64,000 nucleotides of DNA from an uncultured Bacilli bacterium (GCA_910577505.1 CAJTLN010000004.1:186001-250000); one strand, 5' to 3'; shown: positions 18,751-28,157, counted from the stretch's first letter. The notes: generated by a model from the sequence alone, not told the origin. Numbers and translations: made by a program.

Positions 18751-19608
18751 ATGCATAACGAAATATTTTATACTTCTAAAGAAATAGCTGATTTTAAAAT
18801 AGCTCTTATAAGTGATATTCACTTTTATCCTCAATATAATCAAAAAACTTTTGATAGAATAATAAAACAAATAAAAGAAAATAAACCAGATTATATAGCA
18901 ATAGCTGGTGACATTTTAGACAGCTCAGATACCAAAGATTTAACTAGACTAAAAGAGTTTTTAACAACAATAGCCAATATAACTACAACTATAGTTATTA
19001 CTGGAAATCATGACGAAAAAAAAGGCTCAATGAAAAACTGGTCATCTAACAAAAATAATGCTTTCATTGAAATGTTAAATAATATTCATAATTTATATTA
19101 TTTAAATGATACTACTTTTACAATAAAGAATATTACCTTCTATGGTTTTAATCTTTCATATAACTATTATGAAATTGATGAAGAAAAATATGAAACATTT
19201 TCTAAAGAAGTTAACCAACTAAAATGTTCATTAAATGACAAAAATTACAATATAACCCTATGCCATAGTCCTATAAATATTTATAAATTCATTAAAGAAA
19301 ACCCTCAACATAATTTAAATAAAAGTAATTTAATATTATCTGGTCATATGCACAATGGATGTTTACCTTTCATATTATCTCACCCATTAAACAAATTATT
19401 TAAAACATCAAGAGGTATAGTATCCCCAGCTAGAACACTATTTCCAAAATATGCTCAAGGTCGAATTTACGAAAGAGATGGATATGTATACGAAGGAATT
19501 ACAAAATTAAGTCATTCAACTAAACTATTTCATAAATTTGATTTTATCTTCCAAAAAAATGTCGAATTTATAACTATTAAACATCAAACAAAAACAAGTT
19601 CTAAATAA
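18751..19608 (+). CDS. Calcineurin-like metallophosphoesterase
   Basis: 285 residues. All five metal motifs are seen: LISDIHFYP, IAGDILD, TGNHDEK, the mid-protein CHSP and LSGHMHNG. It belongs to the class of YkuE/YaeI-like membrane-associated phosphoesterases but lacks an N-terminal transmembrane helix. The substrate is unknown; the YkuE homologue of Bacillus subtilis is wall-associated, and the location beside an LCP gene would fit a lipid or wall role. AAAGGAAA precedes the ATG. Confidence 0.85.
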   Translation: MHNEIFYTSKEIADFKIALISDIHFYPQYNQKTFDRIIKQIKENKPDYIAIAGDILDSSDTKDLTRLKEFLTTIANITTTIVITGNHDEKKGSMKNWSSNKNNAFIEMLNNIHNLYYLNDTTFTIKNITFYGFNLSYNYYEIDEEKYETFSKEVNQLKCSLNDKNYNITLCHSPINIYKFIKENPQHNLNKSNLILSGHMHNGCLPFILSHPLNKLFKTSRGIVSPARTLFPKYAQGRIYERDGYVYEGITKLSHSTKLFHKFDFIFQKNVEFITIKHQTKTSSK

Positions 19609-19618
19609 GAACTTGTTT
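19592..19618. terminator. Bidirectional terminator between convergent genes
   Basis: 11-bp stem AAACAAGTTCT (19592-19602) with AGAACTTGTTT (19608-19618), A/T runs on both sides. It overlaps the phosphoesterase stop and lies 5 bases from the end of the convergent minus-strand gene. Confidence 0.8.
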
Positions 19619-19622
19619 ATTT

Positions 19623-20297
19623 TTATTTAGGACTCAATGTCGGCTGAAAATCAACAACACTCCATCTTATTCCTTCTTCTTTACAAACAACAATGGATGC
19701 TTCTGTATCATATTTTAAATCTTTTACATAAGTCATCTTTAGTTTTACAAGATAACCATTGACTTCCTTATCACCAATTTTATATGTTGTATCTTCAACA
19801 GAAACAGTTTCAACTTCTTTTACTTCTGGTAACTCTTGTTTTCTGCCACCATAAGTATCATCTTGTATTGTAGAATATAAAGTATCCATTACTTTTTGTT
19901 CATACATCTGTTTCTTATCTAAATAATAATACTCTGCCCCACCAACATCATACATATTTACTTTTGTTTCAAGTGTATATAAATCTATAGTAAATAATCT
20001 TGCCACTTGTGTTGCATATTCTTTTTCATCTATACTGTCATTTTTTAATATTTCCTTTAATTTTTCATATTCTTTTTTAAAGTATTCAGAATCTTTTTCA
20101 CTTAAAGAATAACCATATTCTTTTTGATTATCCAGTATTTTAATAGGTTGTGCTGTTTTAGTTTCTGTTTTATTAAAAACAAACTTCCATAATCCAAAAC
20201 CTACTAACAAAGCTAATATTATAACTACTAAAGAAATTATTATAATCTTTTTTGTTCTCTTCTTTTTATCTTGTTCAGTTCTTACTTTTCTAGCCAT
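19623..20297 (-). CDS. Membrane-anchored extracytoplasmic protein of unknown function
   Basis: 224 residues. A basic N-terminus rich in Lys/Arg (1-18) is followed by one transmembrane helix (19-41) and an extracytoplasmic domain with charged helices, then beta strands toward the C-terminus (residues 150-220). I do not recognise the family. Its ATG overlaps the stop of the LtaS-like gene by one base (TAATG), so the two are translationally coupled and probably work together, for example as a regulator or partner of the sulfatase. Confidence 0.75.
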   Translation of the reverse strand: MARKVRTEQDKKKRTKKIIIISLVVIILALLVGFGLWKFVFNKTETKTAQPIKILDNQKEYGYSLSEKDSEYFKKEYEKLKEILKNDSIDEKEYATQVARLFTIDLYTLETKVNMYDVGGAEYYYLDKKQMYEQKVMDTLYSTIQDDTYGGRKQELPEVKEVETVSVEDTTYKIGDKEVNGYLVKLKMTYVKDLKYDTEASIVVCKEEGIRWSVVDFQPTLSPK

Positions 20298-22432
20298 TAC
20301 TCTTCCTCACTATTCTTAATTATTGGAATATTATTTCCTTCTTTTGCAATTAAATCATGAACTAATATATCATTAGATACACTTAATATAGTTTCAGTAT
20401 ATTGTTTTAAATTACTAATATAATCTTCATTAATTACAGGCATAACTACTGGATTTGGTCCTTTTTTAGTTTCACTGTTATTATTTAAAACCATATAATT
20501 TCCTGAAGCATTATTATAATATACTTTATTAGTAACAAAGTTACCATTAGGGAATACTACAACATTATCTTCTTTTATACTATATATATCATGACCTAAA
20601 GCATATTTACTATCAAAATTCATCATATTTCCTAATGTAGGTAATATATCATACATCCCCATTACATTATCGTTAACTGTTTTAATTTTCCTTGCAACTT
20701 CCTTATTCTTAGTCCATATTACTAAAGGAGTTCTTTTATTAGTTTCATTAACGAAATTATCATAATTAAAATATTCAGGATCCCCTTCTTCATATAATTC
20801 ATTAGTCTTAGTATTATAATTATAATAATATTGATATTCTGATTTATCTAATCTAGCATCATGATCTCCATAGAATACAAATACTGTATTATTATAGTAA
20901 TCACTTTTTTCCACATAATCAATAAAAGTACCTAAAGACATATCTGCATAATGGACACTTATTAAATAATTACCTAATCTTGTATCTTTTAAATAATTAA
21001 CTGTCTCTGTCTTTTCTTTTCCTGTTTCTGGATCTATCGCTGTATATGTATTAGTTAAATCAAGTTTTCCAAAGTAATTGTATAATTCTGGATTATTATC
21101 TGTAGCAGCATATGGTGAATGATTAGATAACTGAATTAATGTTCCCATATAATGCTCATGTTCATCTTCTATTTTTTCCAATTTAGATTGTAATTGTAAG
21201 AAATAATCATAATCTCCTAAACCTAAACCAACCCACCTAGGATCAGACTTATCAGTTCCTTCAAATTTTTCTTTAAAAATCATTTCTTGATATCCTAAAT
21301 TAGGATGCATAATTTTTCTATTCCACATAGCAGAATTATTTGCATGACTACTAAAAGTATAATAACCTTTTTCAGTTAATAATTTAGGAATACTTACATA
21401 ATTTCTATCAGAATATTGAACAAATGCCGTTCCACTATTAGCAGGCATCAATGAAGTATTTAATGTGAATTCTGTATCACTACTTGTACCTATACTTATT
21501 TGTGGATAGAAATTACTAAAATACATTCCTTCTTTACTTAATTTATTTAAAGTTGGAGTTATCTCTGCATTATTTACTTTCATACCTACTAAGTAATTTT
21601 GAATACTTTCCATATGAACAAATACAACATTCATTCCTTCTAAAACTCCCGTATATTTATTCTTTTTAGGTTCTTCTTCACTAAACTTTTTACTATAATA
21701 ATCTTTAAAATTCTTAGCTGCTTCATCATATCCAAATAAAGAATTAATCTTAGGAGTCAAACTTTGTACTAAATCATTACCTTGATATAGAATAATACCA
21801 AACCTTTGAACTACTAATTCTCTATTCCATTGCTTTACTAATCTACTAACATCAGTACCAGTTACATTAACTAGTGTAAAAGCAAGTACTATAACTCCCG
21901 CAAGTATTGTTGATGTAAACATTTTTTTACTATTTTCTACTTTACTTACAAAAGTATAATAACTACCTTTTTTTAACTTAGTATGTATCAATAAATAAAG
22001 AGTAGGAAATATTATATAAATAAAATCTATTATTCTAAATTTTTCAACTAAAGAATCTCCAACTTCTCCAACAAGCCCCAACTCAGCAAGTAAACTAAAT
22101 GATGCAAAAGATGTATAAAATACATAATATATTGAATTTATAACACACATTGCTGTAACTATAATCATCCATACAAAATAGTAATTAAATTGTTTTTTAG
22201 GCTTAATGAAATAACCAAATGCTCCAATTATAATAAGCAATGCTAAATCACAAATAAATGGATCCATTGGATTATACGAATCATTAGCTCTTAAAGAGAA
22301 AGTAAAATTTCTTAATAATATAGTTTCAATAAGTGCAAAAACTACAAATGTTAAGAATAATCTATTTGTCGATAAATATTTCGATATTTTTTTTCTTGTT
22401 TTTTTAAGAATATTAATTATTTTCTTTTTCAA
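20297..22432 (-). CDS. LtaS-type lipoteichoic acid synthase family protein
   Basis: 711 residues. Five transmembrane helices lie within about 20-205, then an extracellular sulfatase-fold domain from about 270: NVVFVHMESIQNYLVG, the LtaS nucleophile motif GTSSDTEF, WNRKIMHPNLGY, and VFVFYGDHDARLDKS. The match to LtaS is closer than for the paralogue at 3159-5003, so this is the better candidate for the glycerol-phosphate polymerase that makes lipoteichoic acid from phosphatidylglycerol. A UgtP-like glycolipid synthase at 44479-45543 could make its anchor. Confidence 0.88.
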   Translation of the reverse strand: MKKKIINILKKTRKKISKYLSTNRLFLTFVVFALIETILLRNFTFSLRANDSYNPMDPFICDLALLIIIGAFGYFIKPKKQFNYYFVWMIIVTAMCVINSIYYVFYTSFASFSLLAELGLVGEVGDSLVEKFRIIDFIYIIFPTLYLLIHTKLKKGSYYTFVSKVENSKKMFTSTILAGVIVLAFTLVNVTGTDVSRLVKQWNRELVVQRFGIILYQGNDLVQSLTPKINSLFGYDEAAKNFKDYYSKKFSEEEPKKNKYTGVLEGMNVVFVHMESIQNYLVGMKVNNAEITPTLNKLSKEGMYFSNFYPQISIGTSSDTEFTLNTSLMPANSGTAFVQYSDRNYVSIPKLLTEKGYYTFSSHANNSAMWNRKIMHPNLGYQEMIFKEKFEGTDKSDPRWVGLGLGDYDYFLQLQSKLEKIEDEHEHYMGTLIQLSNHSPYAATDNNPELYNYFGKLDLTNTYTAIDPETGKEKTETVNYLKDTRLGNYLISVHYADMSLGTFIDYVEKSDYYNNTVFVFYGDHDARLDKSEYQYYYNYNTKTNELYEEGDPEYFNYDNFVNETNKRTPLVIWTKNKEVARKIKTVNDNVMGMYDILPTLGNMMNFDSKYALGHDIYSIKEDNVVVFPNGNFVTNKVYYNNASGNYMVLNNNSETKKGPNPVVMPVINEDYISNLKQYTETILSVSNDILVHDLIAKEGNNIPIIKNSEEE

Positions 22433-22519
22433 ATTAATCCCTTCTTACGCATATCATTATACCATATTTAATATACAAGGTTCAACAAACTTAAAATTAC
22501 AATTTTTTTTAATTTACAC

Positions 22520-22548
22520 TTGAATTTTAATAAAAATAATGATATTAT
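22520..22548 (+). promoter_or_regulatory. Promoter of the tRNA-Gly gene
   Basis: TTGAAT (22520-22525), 17-base spacer, TATTAT (22543-22548), about 24 bases before the tRNA. Confidence 0.7.
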
Positions 22549-22571
22549 CAATTTACATGCAAAACATGTAT

Positions 22572-22646
22572 GCAGGTGTAGTACAACGGTTAGTATGCGA
22601 CCTTGCCAAGGTTGAGATGGCGGTTCGATTCCGCTCACTTGCTCCA
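22572..22646 (+). tRNA. tRNA-Gly (anticodon GCC)
   Basis: Full cloverleaf by eye: acceptor GCAGGTG pairs with CACTTGC, anticodon arm CCTTGCCAAGG gives GCC, T-arm GGTTCGATTCC, discriminator T, and a genome-encoded CCA (22644-22646). It is a monocistronic unit with its own promoter and terminator. Confidence 0.97.
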
Positions 22647-22656
22647 AATGTAATTT

Positions 22657-22685
22657 AGTCGAATCTTCTCAGATCGACTTTTTTT
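22657..22685 (+). terminator. Terminator of the tRNA-Gly gene
   Basis: AGTCGAATCT pairs with AGATCGACT (one bulged A) followed by seven T residues, starting 11 bases after the CCA end. Confidence 0.85.
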
Positions 22686-22694
22686 ATATCTAAA

Positions 22695-22718
22695 AAGATG
22701 ATTCCCCAAAATCATCTT
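22695..22718 (-). terminator. Terminator of the UvrA-like gene
   Basis: AAGATGAT (22695-22702) pairs with ATCATCTT (22711-22718); on the minus strand a T-run follows. It lies just past the UvrA-like stop codon. Confidence 0.75.
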
Positions 22719-22720
22719 CT

Positions 22721-24967
22721 TTATATTTCTGTATAATTTCTAATAGCTTCTGCTGTATAAGTATCACTTTTTATAATATCTTCCAAATAACCTTCATAAA
22801 CTATTTTACCACCATTTTTACCTGCATCTGGCCCCATATCTATTATATAATCTGCATCAACTATAAAATCCAAATTATGCTCTATTACAACAATAGTATT
22901 ACCTGCATCAATCATTCTTCTCATAACTTTTTTCAATATTTCAATATCTCTTAAATGAAGTCCTTGTGTTGGTTCATCAAAAATATAAATATTCCCCTTT
23001 TTAACTAAATACTTAGACATATTTACTCTTTGTACTTCACCACCAGATAAAGTATCTAAAGTCTGACCTAATTTTAAATATTCTAAACCTACATTTTTTA
23101 ATATTTCAAGTCTACTCTTTATATCTATATTATCAAAGAATTCTAAAGCTTCTAATACAGTCATTTCCAAAACATCATTTATGTTCTTCCCTTTATATAA
23201 ATAATTTAAAACTTTATCTTTATATCTTTTACCATGACAAACATCACAAACTTGCTTAACATCTCCTAAAAAATGCATATCCATTTTTATAATACCTGCT
23301 CCATTACAATTAGGACAAGCCCCACTCGAATTAAAACTGAATTCTCCAGAACTAACATGATTTTCTTTAGCAAAAAGCTCTCTAATAATGTCAAAAATTT
23401 TTGTATAAGTTGCGACATTACTTCTACTATTTAAACCAATATTATCTTTACCAATCTTAATAAGACTATCATCATGTTTTACCATATATCTTACTAAAGA
23501 TGACTTTCCACTTCCAGAAACTCCCGTTATACAAGTAAGTAAATTTAAAGGAATCCTTACATCCAACCCTTTTATATTATTAATATTTACTCCATTTATT
23601 TCATAATAGCTTTTTATTTCCTTTTTATTAGTAAAAATACTTTTTTTATTTCTTAAATATTTTCCTGTTAAAGAATTTTCATCATTATAAATACCTAATA
23701 AATTACCATTATAAAGTACATTACCACCATTAACCCCTGACTTAGGACCTATATCAATAATATTATCTGCACTATTAATAATTTCCCTATTATGTTCCAC
23801 TACTATAGCAGTATTATTATTACCAACAATATCTTTAATAGACTTAATTATCTTATTAACATCTCTACTATGAAATCCTAAACTAGGTTCATCCATTATA
23901 TAAATAAGTTCATTTAAAGTATTATTCATACTTTTAGCTAACTTAATTTTCTGAGCCTCTCCTCCAGATAAAGTTCCAACACTCCTATTTAAAGTTAAAT
24001 AACCTATTCCTAAATCTATCAAACTTTTTAAATCTTTTTTCATTTTAAATACAATTTCTTCTGCTTCAATATCATCAATTGTTAAAATAAAATCATATAA
24101 ATCTCCTATTTCTAAGTTTAATAAATCTTTTAAACTTTTACCATGAACTTTTACTTCTAATGCTTGACTATTTAATCTTGATCCTGCACATGAAGAACAA
24201 ATATCTTCTTTAAAAAATTCTTTATCATAATCATTTATTTGTAAACCTCTTGAATCAACTTGTCTCTTTAATAATCTACTAACTATTCCTTCATAAGACC
24301 AATTCTGAACAAAGCCTTCATTCTGATTCATAAATGTTGTAGGTTCTTTATAAAGAAGCAAATCCAATTCTTCTTTACTATAATCTTTAATTTTTTTATC
24401 CATATCAAAATATCCAGTCGATTTTTGGATATTAAAATATCTTGAATCAACTTTCCATGTTCTATGCTTAATAGCGCCTTCATTTAAAGACAAATTAAAA
24501 TTAATTAACTTATCTAAATCAACGACTAATTCAACACCTAATCCACCACACTTAGTACATGCTCCCTTAGATGTATTAAAAGAAAAATAACTACTATCAT
24601 AAATAGGATAACCTATTCTAGAATATAAAAGACGCAAATATGTATATATTTCTGTATAAGTACCAACAGTACTTCTGGGATTCGTACCAAGTTTTCTTTG
24701 TTCTACTAATACACAAGGAGATAAATTACTAATACTATCTACATTAGGTTTATTTATTTTAGGAAGATTTTTTACAACATAAGTTGATAAAGTATCATAA
24801 AAAGAAGTTTGTGCCATCGCATAAATACAATCAAAGACTAAAGAAGACTTCCCACTACCTGATACTCCTGTTACAACATTAAACTTATGCTTTTCAATTT
24901 CTAAAGAAACATTTTTTAGATTATTTTCTCTTGCTCCCTTAACAATTATTTTATTAAATTCATCCAT
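22721..24967 (-). CDS. Short UvrA-like ABC ATPase (UvrA paralogue, resistance-type candidate)
   Basis: 748 residues against about 940 for housekeeping UvrA. It has tandem ABC halves: VTGVSGSGKSS and ITGVSGSGKSS (Walker A), LSGGEAQKIKLAKS and LSGGEVQRVNMSKY (signatures), IYIMDEPSLGFH and IYIFDEPTQGLH (Walker B). Zinc-binding pairs remain (CTKCGGLG, CSSCAGSR, CPNCNGAG, CDVCHGKR). The missing length fits loss of the UvrB-binding region, as in UvrA2/DrrC-like paralogues linked to DNA-binding drug tolerance. The ATG at 24967 is chosen because GGTGG sits 7 bases before it; an in-frame ATG four codons up lacks a site. A leader peptide and terminator precede it. Confidence 0.85.
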   Translation of the reverse strand: MDEFNKIIVKGARENNLKNVSLEIEKHKFNVVTGVSGSGKSSLVFDCIYAMAQTSFYDTLSTYVVKNLPKINKPNVDSISNLSPCVLVEQRKLGTNPRSTVGTYTEIYTYLRLLYSRIGYPIYDSSYFSFNTSKGACTKCGGLGVELVVDLDKLINFNLSLNEGAIKHRTWKVDSRYFNIQKSTGYFDMDKKIKDYSKEELDLLLYKEPTTFMNQNEGFVQNWSYEGIVSRLLKRQVDSRGLQINDYDKEFFKEDICSSCAGSRLNSQALEVKVHGKSLKDLLNLEIGDLYDFILTIDDIEAEEIVFKMKKDLKSLIDLGIGYLTLNRSVGTLSGGEAQKIKLAKSMNNTLNELIYIMDEPSLGFHSRDVNKIIKSIKDIVGNNNTAIVVEHNREIINSADNIIDIGPKSGVNGGNVLYNGNLLGIYNDENSLTGKYLRNKKSIFTNKKEIKSYYEINGVNINNIKGLDVRIPLNLLTCITGVSGSGKSSLVRYMVKHDDSLIKIGKDNIGLNSRSNVATYTKIFDIIRELFAKENHVSSGEFSFNSSGACPNCNGAGIIKMDMHFLGDVKQVCDVCHGKRYKDKVLNYLYKGKNINDVLEMTVLEALEFFDNIDIKSRLEILKNVGLEYLKLGQTLDTLSGGEVQRVNMSKYLVKKGNIYIFDEPTQGLHLRDIEILKKVMRRMIDAGNTIVVIEHNLDFIVDADYIIDMGPDAGKNGGKIVYEGYLEDIIKSDTYTAEAIRNYTEI

Positions 24968-25025
24968 ACATACCACCATAAAACATATATATTCAATATT
25001 ATATCAAAGTTAATAATTTTTTATC

Positions 25026-25047
25026 AAAAAAAGACTTTACAGTCTTT
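25026..25047 (-). terminator. Leader terminator upstream of the UvrA-like gene
   Basis: AAAGACT pairs with AGTCTTT (25030-25047) and on the minus strand a T-run follows. Its 5' arm overlaps the stop codon of the leader peptide. It lies 59 bases before the UvrA-like start, in the place of an attenuator. Confidence 0.75.
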
Positions 25048-25090
25048 ATTTTTTTAACCCAACATTTTGATATTTTTCTATTATTTCCAT
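25046..25090 (-). CDS. 14-residue leader peptide upstream of the UvrA-like gene
   Basis: Reads MEIIEKYQNVGLKK then TAA, behind AGAGGATT and an extended -10 promoter at 25133-25141. A perfect 11-bp inverted repeat (25064-25074 and 25106-25116) encloses its ribosome binding site and start codon, and its stop codon merges with the terminator at 25026-25047. The promoter - short ORF - terminator - ABC gene order matches ribosome-mediated attenuators of ABC-F, erm and cat genes. Whether the ORF is translated is inferred. Confidence 0.55.
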   Translation of the reverse strand: MEIIEKYQNVGLKK

Positions 25091-25132
25091 AAATTAATCC
25101 TCTTTAATATCAAAATAATATTTAATAAATTT

Positions 25133-25141
25133 ATTATACCA
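25133..25141 (-). promoter_or_regulatory. Extended -10 promoter of the UvrA-like leader
   Basis: TGGTATAAT on the minus strand; predicted start near 25126, giving a leader of about 160 bases before the UvrA-like ATG. No clear -35. Confidence 0.6.
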
Positions 25142-25185
25142 CACTTAATATAATTATTTTAGAAAGACATAATATATCTGTATAA

Positions 25186-26460
25186 TTATAATGTTGCAAA
25201 TAGTATAAAAAGTAGTATTACTAAAATTATCACAATAGCTTTTTTATACTTAGTATATTTTTTAAACTTTCTAGTATAAGCTGAAATTGGTGGGCAAGCC
25301 ATTATAGCAAAAATCAAAGTAAATAAAGTATAAATTATAAATTCTTTATCTTCAAATGCAATTAAAAACTCAAAAAACGAAATGAATAACATAAATATTG
25401 TTATTATCCAACATATTATTTTACTTAAAAGACTTTGCTTCTTTATCTCAGTATCTTCAACCTTTTTAACACTAGAAGATTCTTTTTCTTTATTAATATC
25501 AACTGGCTTTACATATTTGGATTCGTCAAATGCTATTAATGGAATCATAAAACTAGGTAATAGTACTGTAAATAATTGTGAACCAAAACCTTTTCCAAAT
25601 ACTTTAGCTATATTATAAAATAAAATTAAAATAAATATTATATTTACATAGGGTATCAACAATAACCAAGCATACTTTTTCTTTCCTATAGTAGCTTCAC
25701 TTAAACAAGCAATATTATAAATCGGAATAAGACTCTTCCATCCAGGAAATCCCATTTTAACAAATAGTTTCCAGAAACCAACAAATATTAAAATGAAAAT
25801 AATTCCTAAGCCTAAACTGAAATAAATAACAAATGACCAATTTATTTTAAAATTAGCATCAATATTTTCTTTAAATTTTTTAACTACATTCTTATCACTT
25901 TTACCCACTTCAAAATATAAAACTATTTTATCATTTATATTAGCAACAGAATCTTTATATATATCTCCAACATACAAAACATATTCATTATATTTAGAAA
26001 GAGCAATATGATTATAAGATAGTTTATTTGAATGATATGCATAAAAATTTTGACCATCAAATTGCTTAATTTCACTATTTAAAGAAGCGTAATAATTACT
26101 CATAACATTTATATCATCAAATCTTGTATATGACATTAAATAAGAACAACTATTCTTATCAGTAACATAGTATGAAAGAACATTATCATAAGAAGTAGTT
26201 TCTAAAACATTTATAACTTTACAACCAATATTTTCACTTTCTTTTATAAAATCTTCTTCACTAATTATAGAAGGAGTATAATTAATTAATATATTATATA
26301 AACTATTAAACCCCATATAAAACATCACAAAAGACAAAAAAGAAATAGAAACAACTATAATAAAAGCTTTAACATCTTTATTATTTGATACTTTATTACC
26401 ACAATCTGCACAAAACTCTTCATTACCACTTAATTCTTTACCACAAAATTTACATTTCAT
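25186..26460 (-). CDS. Zinc-ribbon membrane protein with DUF5684-like domain
   Basis: 424 residues from the ATG at 26460, preceded by GAGGTG; the frame is open ten codons further. An N-terminal zinc ribbon (CKFCGKELSGNEEFCADCG) is followed by a transmembrane helix at about 35-58, an extracytoplasmic region (60-205), then a membrane block containing GFPGWKSLIPIYN, LLIPYVNIIF and AKVFGKGFGSQL, the pattern of DUF5684. Two more helix pairs lie at the C-terminus. The function is unknown; zinc-ribbon membrane proteins of this sort are common in AT-rich gut Firmicutes. Confidence 0.8.
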   Translation of the reverse strand: MKCKFCGKELSGNEEFCADCGNKVSNNKDVKAFIIVVSISFLSFVMFYMGFNSLYNILINYTPSIISEEDFIKESENIGCKVINVLETTSYDNVLSYYVTDKNSCSYLMSYTRFDDINVMSNYYASLNSEIKQFDGQNFYAYHSNKLSYNHIALSKYNEYVLYVGDIYKDSVANINDKIVLYFEVGKSDKNVVKKFKENIDANFKINWSFVIYFSLGLGIIFILIFVGFWKLFVKMGFPGWKSLIPIYNIACLSEATIGKKKYAWLLLIPYVNIIFILILFYNIAKVFGKGFGSQLFTVLLPSFMIPLIAFDESKYVKPVDINKEKESSSVKKVEDTEIKKQSLLSKIICWIITIFMLFISFFEFLIAFEDKEFIIYTLFTLIFAIMACPPISAYTRKFKKYTKYKKAIVIILVILLFILFATL

Positions 26461-26609
26461 TATCAACACCTCAAAGAAATAATATATCATAAATATATTT
26501 TACCATAACGATAAGAAATATATAATTCTAATTATTCTTTTTTCAAGTCAATATATTTCATAATTTTTGGATAATCAGGACAACTATTTTCATTTTTAAC
26601 CTCTTAAAT

Positions 26610-27263
26610 TTATTTTAAATATTCATCTATATTATCAAGCAATTTTTGAATTTCAATAAATGTCTTAGACAAAGGATAACCATCAACAAATATATGACTA
26701 ACTGTTATATTTAAATTCATCTTATACCTTCCATTTTCTTCATAGTACTTGCCCCAACAGATTCTAGGAATACATTGTGAACTTTTATCATCTGGAATTG
26801 GATGTGTTAACTGTGTAAACTCAACCCAAGGTAATGAAGTTATATAATACTCATTATAACAATTCTCTGGATTATAATCTTCACTCTCGATTTTTTCTTG
26901 ATTTTTAGCTTTTTCTATTTTCTCATGTGCTATTTTATAAAATTCATTATATTCATTACTATTTTTAAATCTTACATTATCAAAAGTACCCGCTTTAGTC
27001 ATAACAGTAATAGCTGGATTAATTTCATCAAAAATAACAGGTTTATCATCCACCAAACGCATTCTCATTTCATCTATACTATTTAATCCTCTAACTACAA
27101 TATATAACAAAGTTATAAAAAAAGCTTTATCATTTTTCTTAACATAATCAATTAAATTAGTTAAATCCATAACTACATTACAACTATATGTACTATTAGA
27201 AAATCCTTTAAACCAATTATAAGTATTTTCTCTATCTGTCTTTTTAATATCTATTTCTTTCAT
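26610..27263 (-). CDS. Chloramphenicol acetyltransferase-like (CatA family) acyltransferase
   Basis: 217 residues, the standard CatA length. The catalytic motif is HIFVDG near residue 193 (CatA HHxxxDG with its catalytic His retained and the preceding His replaced by Ser). Other CatA-like parts are NWFKGFSNSTY near the N-terminus and LPWVEFTQLTHP mid-protein. It acts as a cytoplasmic trimer in the family, moving acetyl from acetyl-CoA to a hydroxyl. True chloramphenicol resistance is not certain because many gut CatA-like proteins are untested. The ATG at 27263 is preferred to the TTG three codons up because AAAGTGA is correctly spaced. An extended -10 is at 27290-27295. Confidence 0.82.
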   Translation of the reverse strand: MKEIDIKKTDRENTYNWFKGFSNSTYSCNVVMDLTNLIDYVKKNDKAFFITLLYIVVRGLNSIDEMRMRLVDDKPVIFDEINPAITVMTKAGTFDNVRFKNSNEYNEFYKIAHEKIEKAKNQEKIESEDYNPENCYNEYYITSLPWVEFTQLTHPIPDDKSSQCIPRICWGKYYEENGRYKMNLNITVSHIFVDGYPLSKTFIEIQKLLDNIDEYLK

Positions 27264-27318
27264 ATATATCAATCACTTTCATAAAACTAATTATACCATA
27301 ATTGTAACCTAATATTTA

Positions 27319-27347
27319 TTTACAAAATAAAATATCTACCTTATAAT
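27319..27347 (+). promoter_or_regulatory. Sigma-A promoter of the gene at 27375
   Basis: TTTACA (27319-27324), 17-base spacer, TATAAT (27342-27347), 13 bases before GGAGG. Confidence 0.75.
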
Positions 27348-27374
27348 AAATATCACCATTGGAGGTTTTATGAA

Positions 27375-28133
27375 ATGCAAGAAATAAAAATAAATGAAGT
27401 AAATTATTTAAGATCTAACGTAAAAAGTGTGACTTATGACCCCGAAAGTATAACTTTTATAAATGGAATTGGTGTTGCAAAAGCTACTATAGTTTTTAAC
27501 AATAAAGAAAAATATGAATGTTATGGTCTTGTTAATGAACAAGGAGAAGAAGTATTTAGTGACAAAGAGTCATACGCTGAAAGAAGTTTAATGTTCCTAC
27601 CTTATGTTCAAAATATAACTCGTGTAAGCGATAATGACTTTATCTGTCAAATTCTTTGTGGGGATGACGGCTATACAAGAACCGAACTACGCCATATTAG
27701 ATTAGAAGAAAATACTGCTAAAAGAATAGATGTAAGAATAAATAGTTTTGAATTAACAGATATACCTGATTTAATGATTGTAAATAATACTCTATATAAA
27801 ATAAGTGAAGCTAAGTTTACAAGTAATCCTTACTTAAGATTACATTACATTGGTAATGGTGAATTTGCTGTTCAAGATATCATTACATCATTAGAATACG
27901 ATGGATGGAAACAAAAAAATAAAGATACTGCTGAATATGACTATTTTCATTTTCGTATTAATCAAAATGACGAAAGAACTACTGATATTTTTTCTAAACT
28001 TATGTGTGATCTCTATCCAGTAGATCAAACTACACCATATAAAGAAATAAAAGAAAAAAGAACTGAAGAATTAAAAGCAAGAGAAGCTAAAATAATAGCT
28101 GAAACTGCAAAACTTAGAAAAACAAATAATTAA
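27375..28133 (+). CDS. Conserved-looking cytoplasmic protein of unknown function
   Basis: 252 residues, no signal peptide or membrane segment. The start ATG follows GGAGG by 9 bases; another ATG five bases earlier opens only a five-codon frame. The first 130 residues are beta-rich with the flavour of WG-repeat proteins (CYGLVNEQGEEVFSDKES), and the last 45 are a charged helix rich in Glu/Lys/Ala. It is flanked by its own promoter and terminator, so it is monocistronic. No family is recognised. Confidence 0.75.
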   Translation: MQEIKINEVNYLRSNVKSVTYDPESITFINGIGVAKATIVFNNKEKYECYGLVNEQGEEVFSDKESYAERSLMFLPYVQNITRVSDNDFICQILCGDDGYTRTELRHIRLEENTAKRIDVRINSFELTDIPDLMIVNNTLYKISEAKFTSNPYLRLHYIGNGEFAVQDIITSLEYDGWKQKNKDTAEYDYFHFRINQNDERTTDIFSKLMCDLYPVDQTTPYKEIKEKRTEELKAREAKIIAETAKLRKTNN

Positions 28134-28137
28134 AAAG

Positions 28138-28157
28138 AACTCACATTATTGTGAGTT
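28138..28157. terminator. Bidirectional terminator between convergent genes
   Basis: AACTCACA (28138-28145) pairs with TGTGAGTT (28150-28157), flanked by A and T runs. It overlaps the stop region of the convergent dehydrogenase gene. Confidence 0.8.

Noticed and set aside
18448..18870. 140-residue minus-strand frame rich in His and Phe
   Set aside because: It is the complement of the Asp/Glu-rich tail of the LCP gene and has no ribosome binding site.
26525..26609. Short minus-strand frames after the CAT-like gene (one with an AAGAGG site, 11 codons)
   Set aside because: Too short and without promoter or terminator; possibly the remnant of a gene tail, but the evidence is too thin.
26610..27263. 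Calling the CatA-like gene proven chloramphenicol resistance
   Set aside because: Motifs place it in the family, but substrate cannot be read from sequence and one motif His is replaced.
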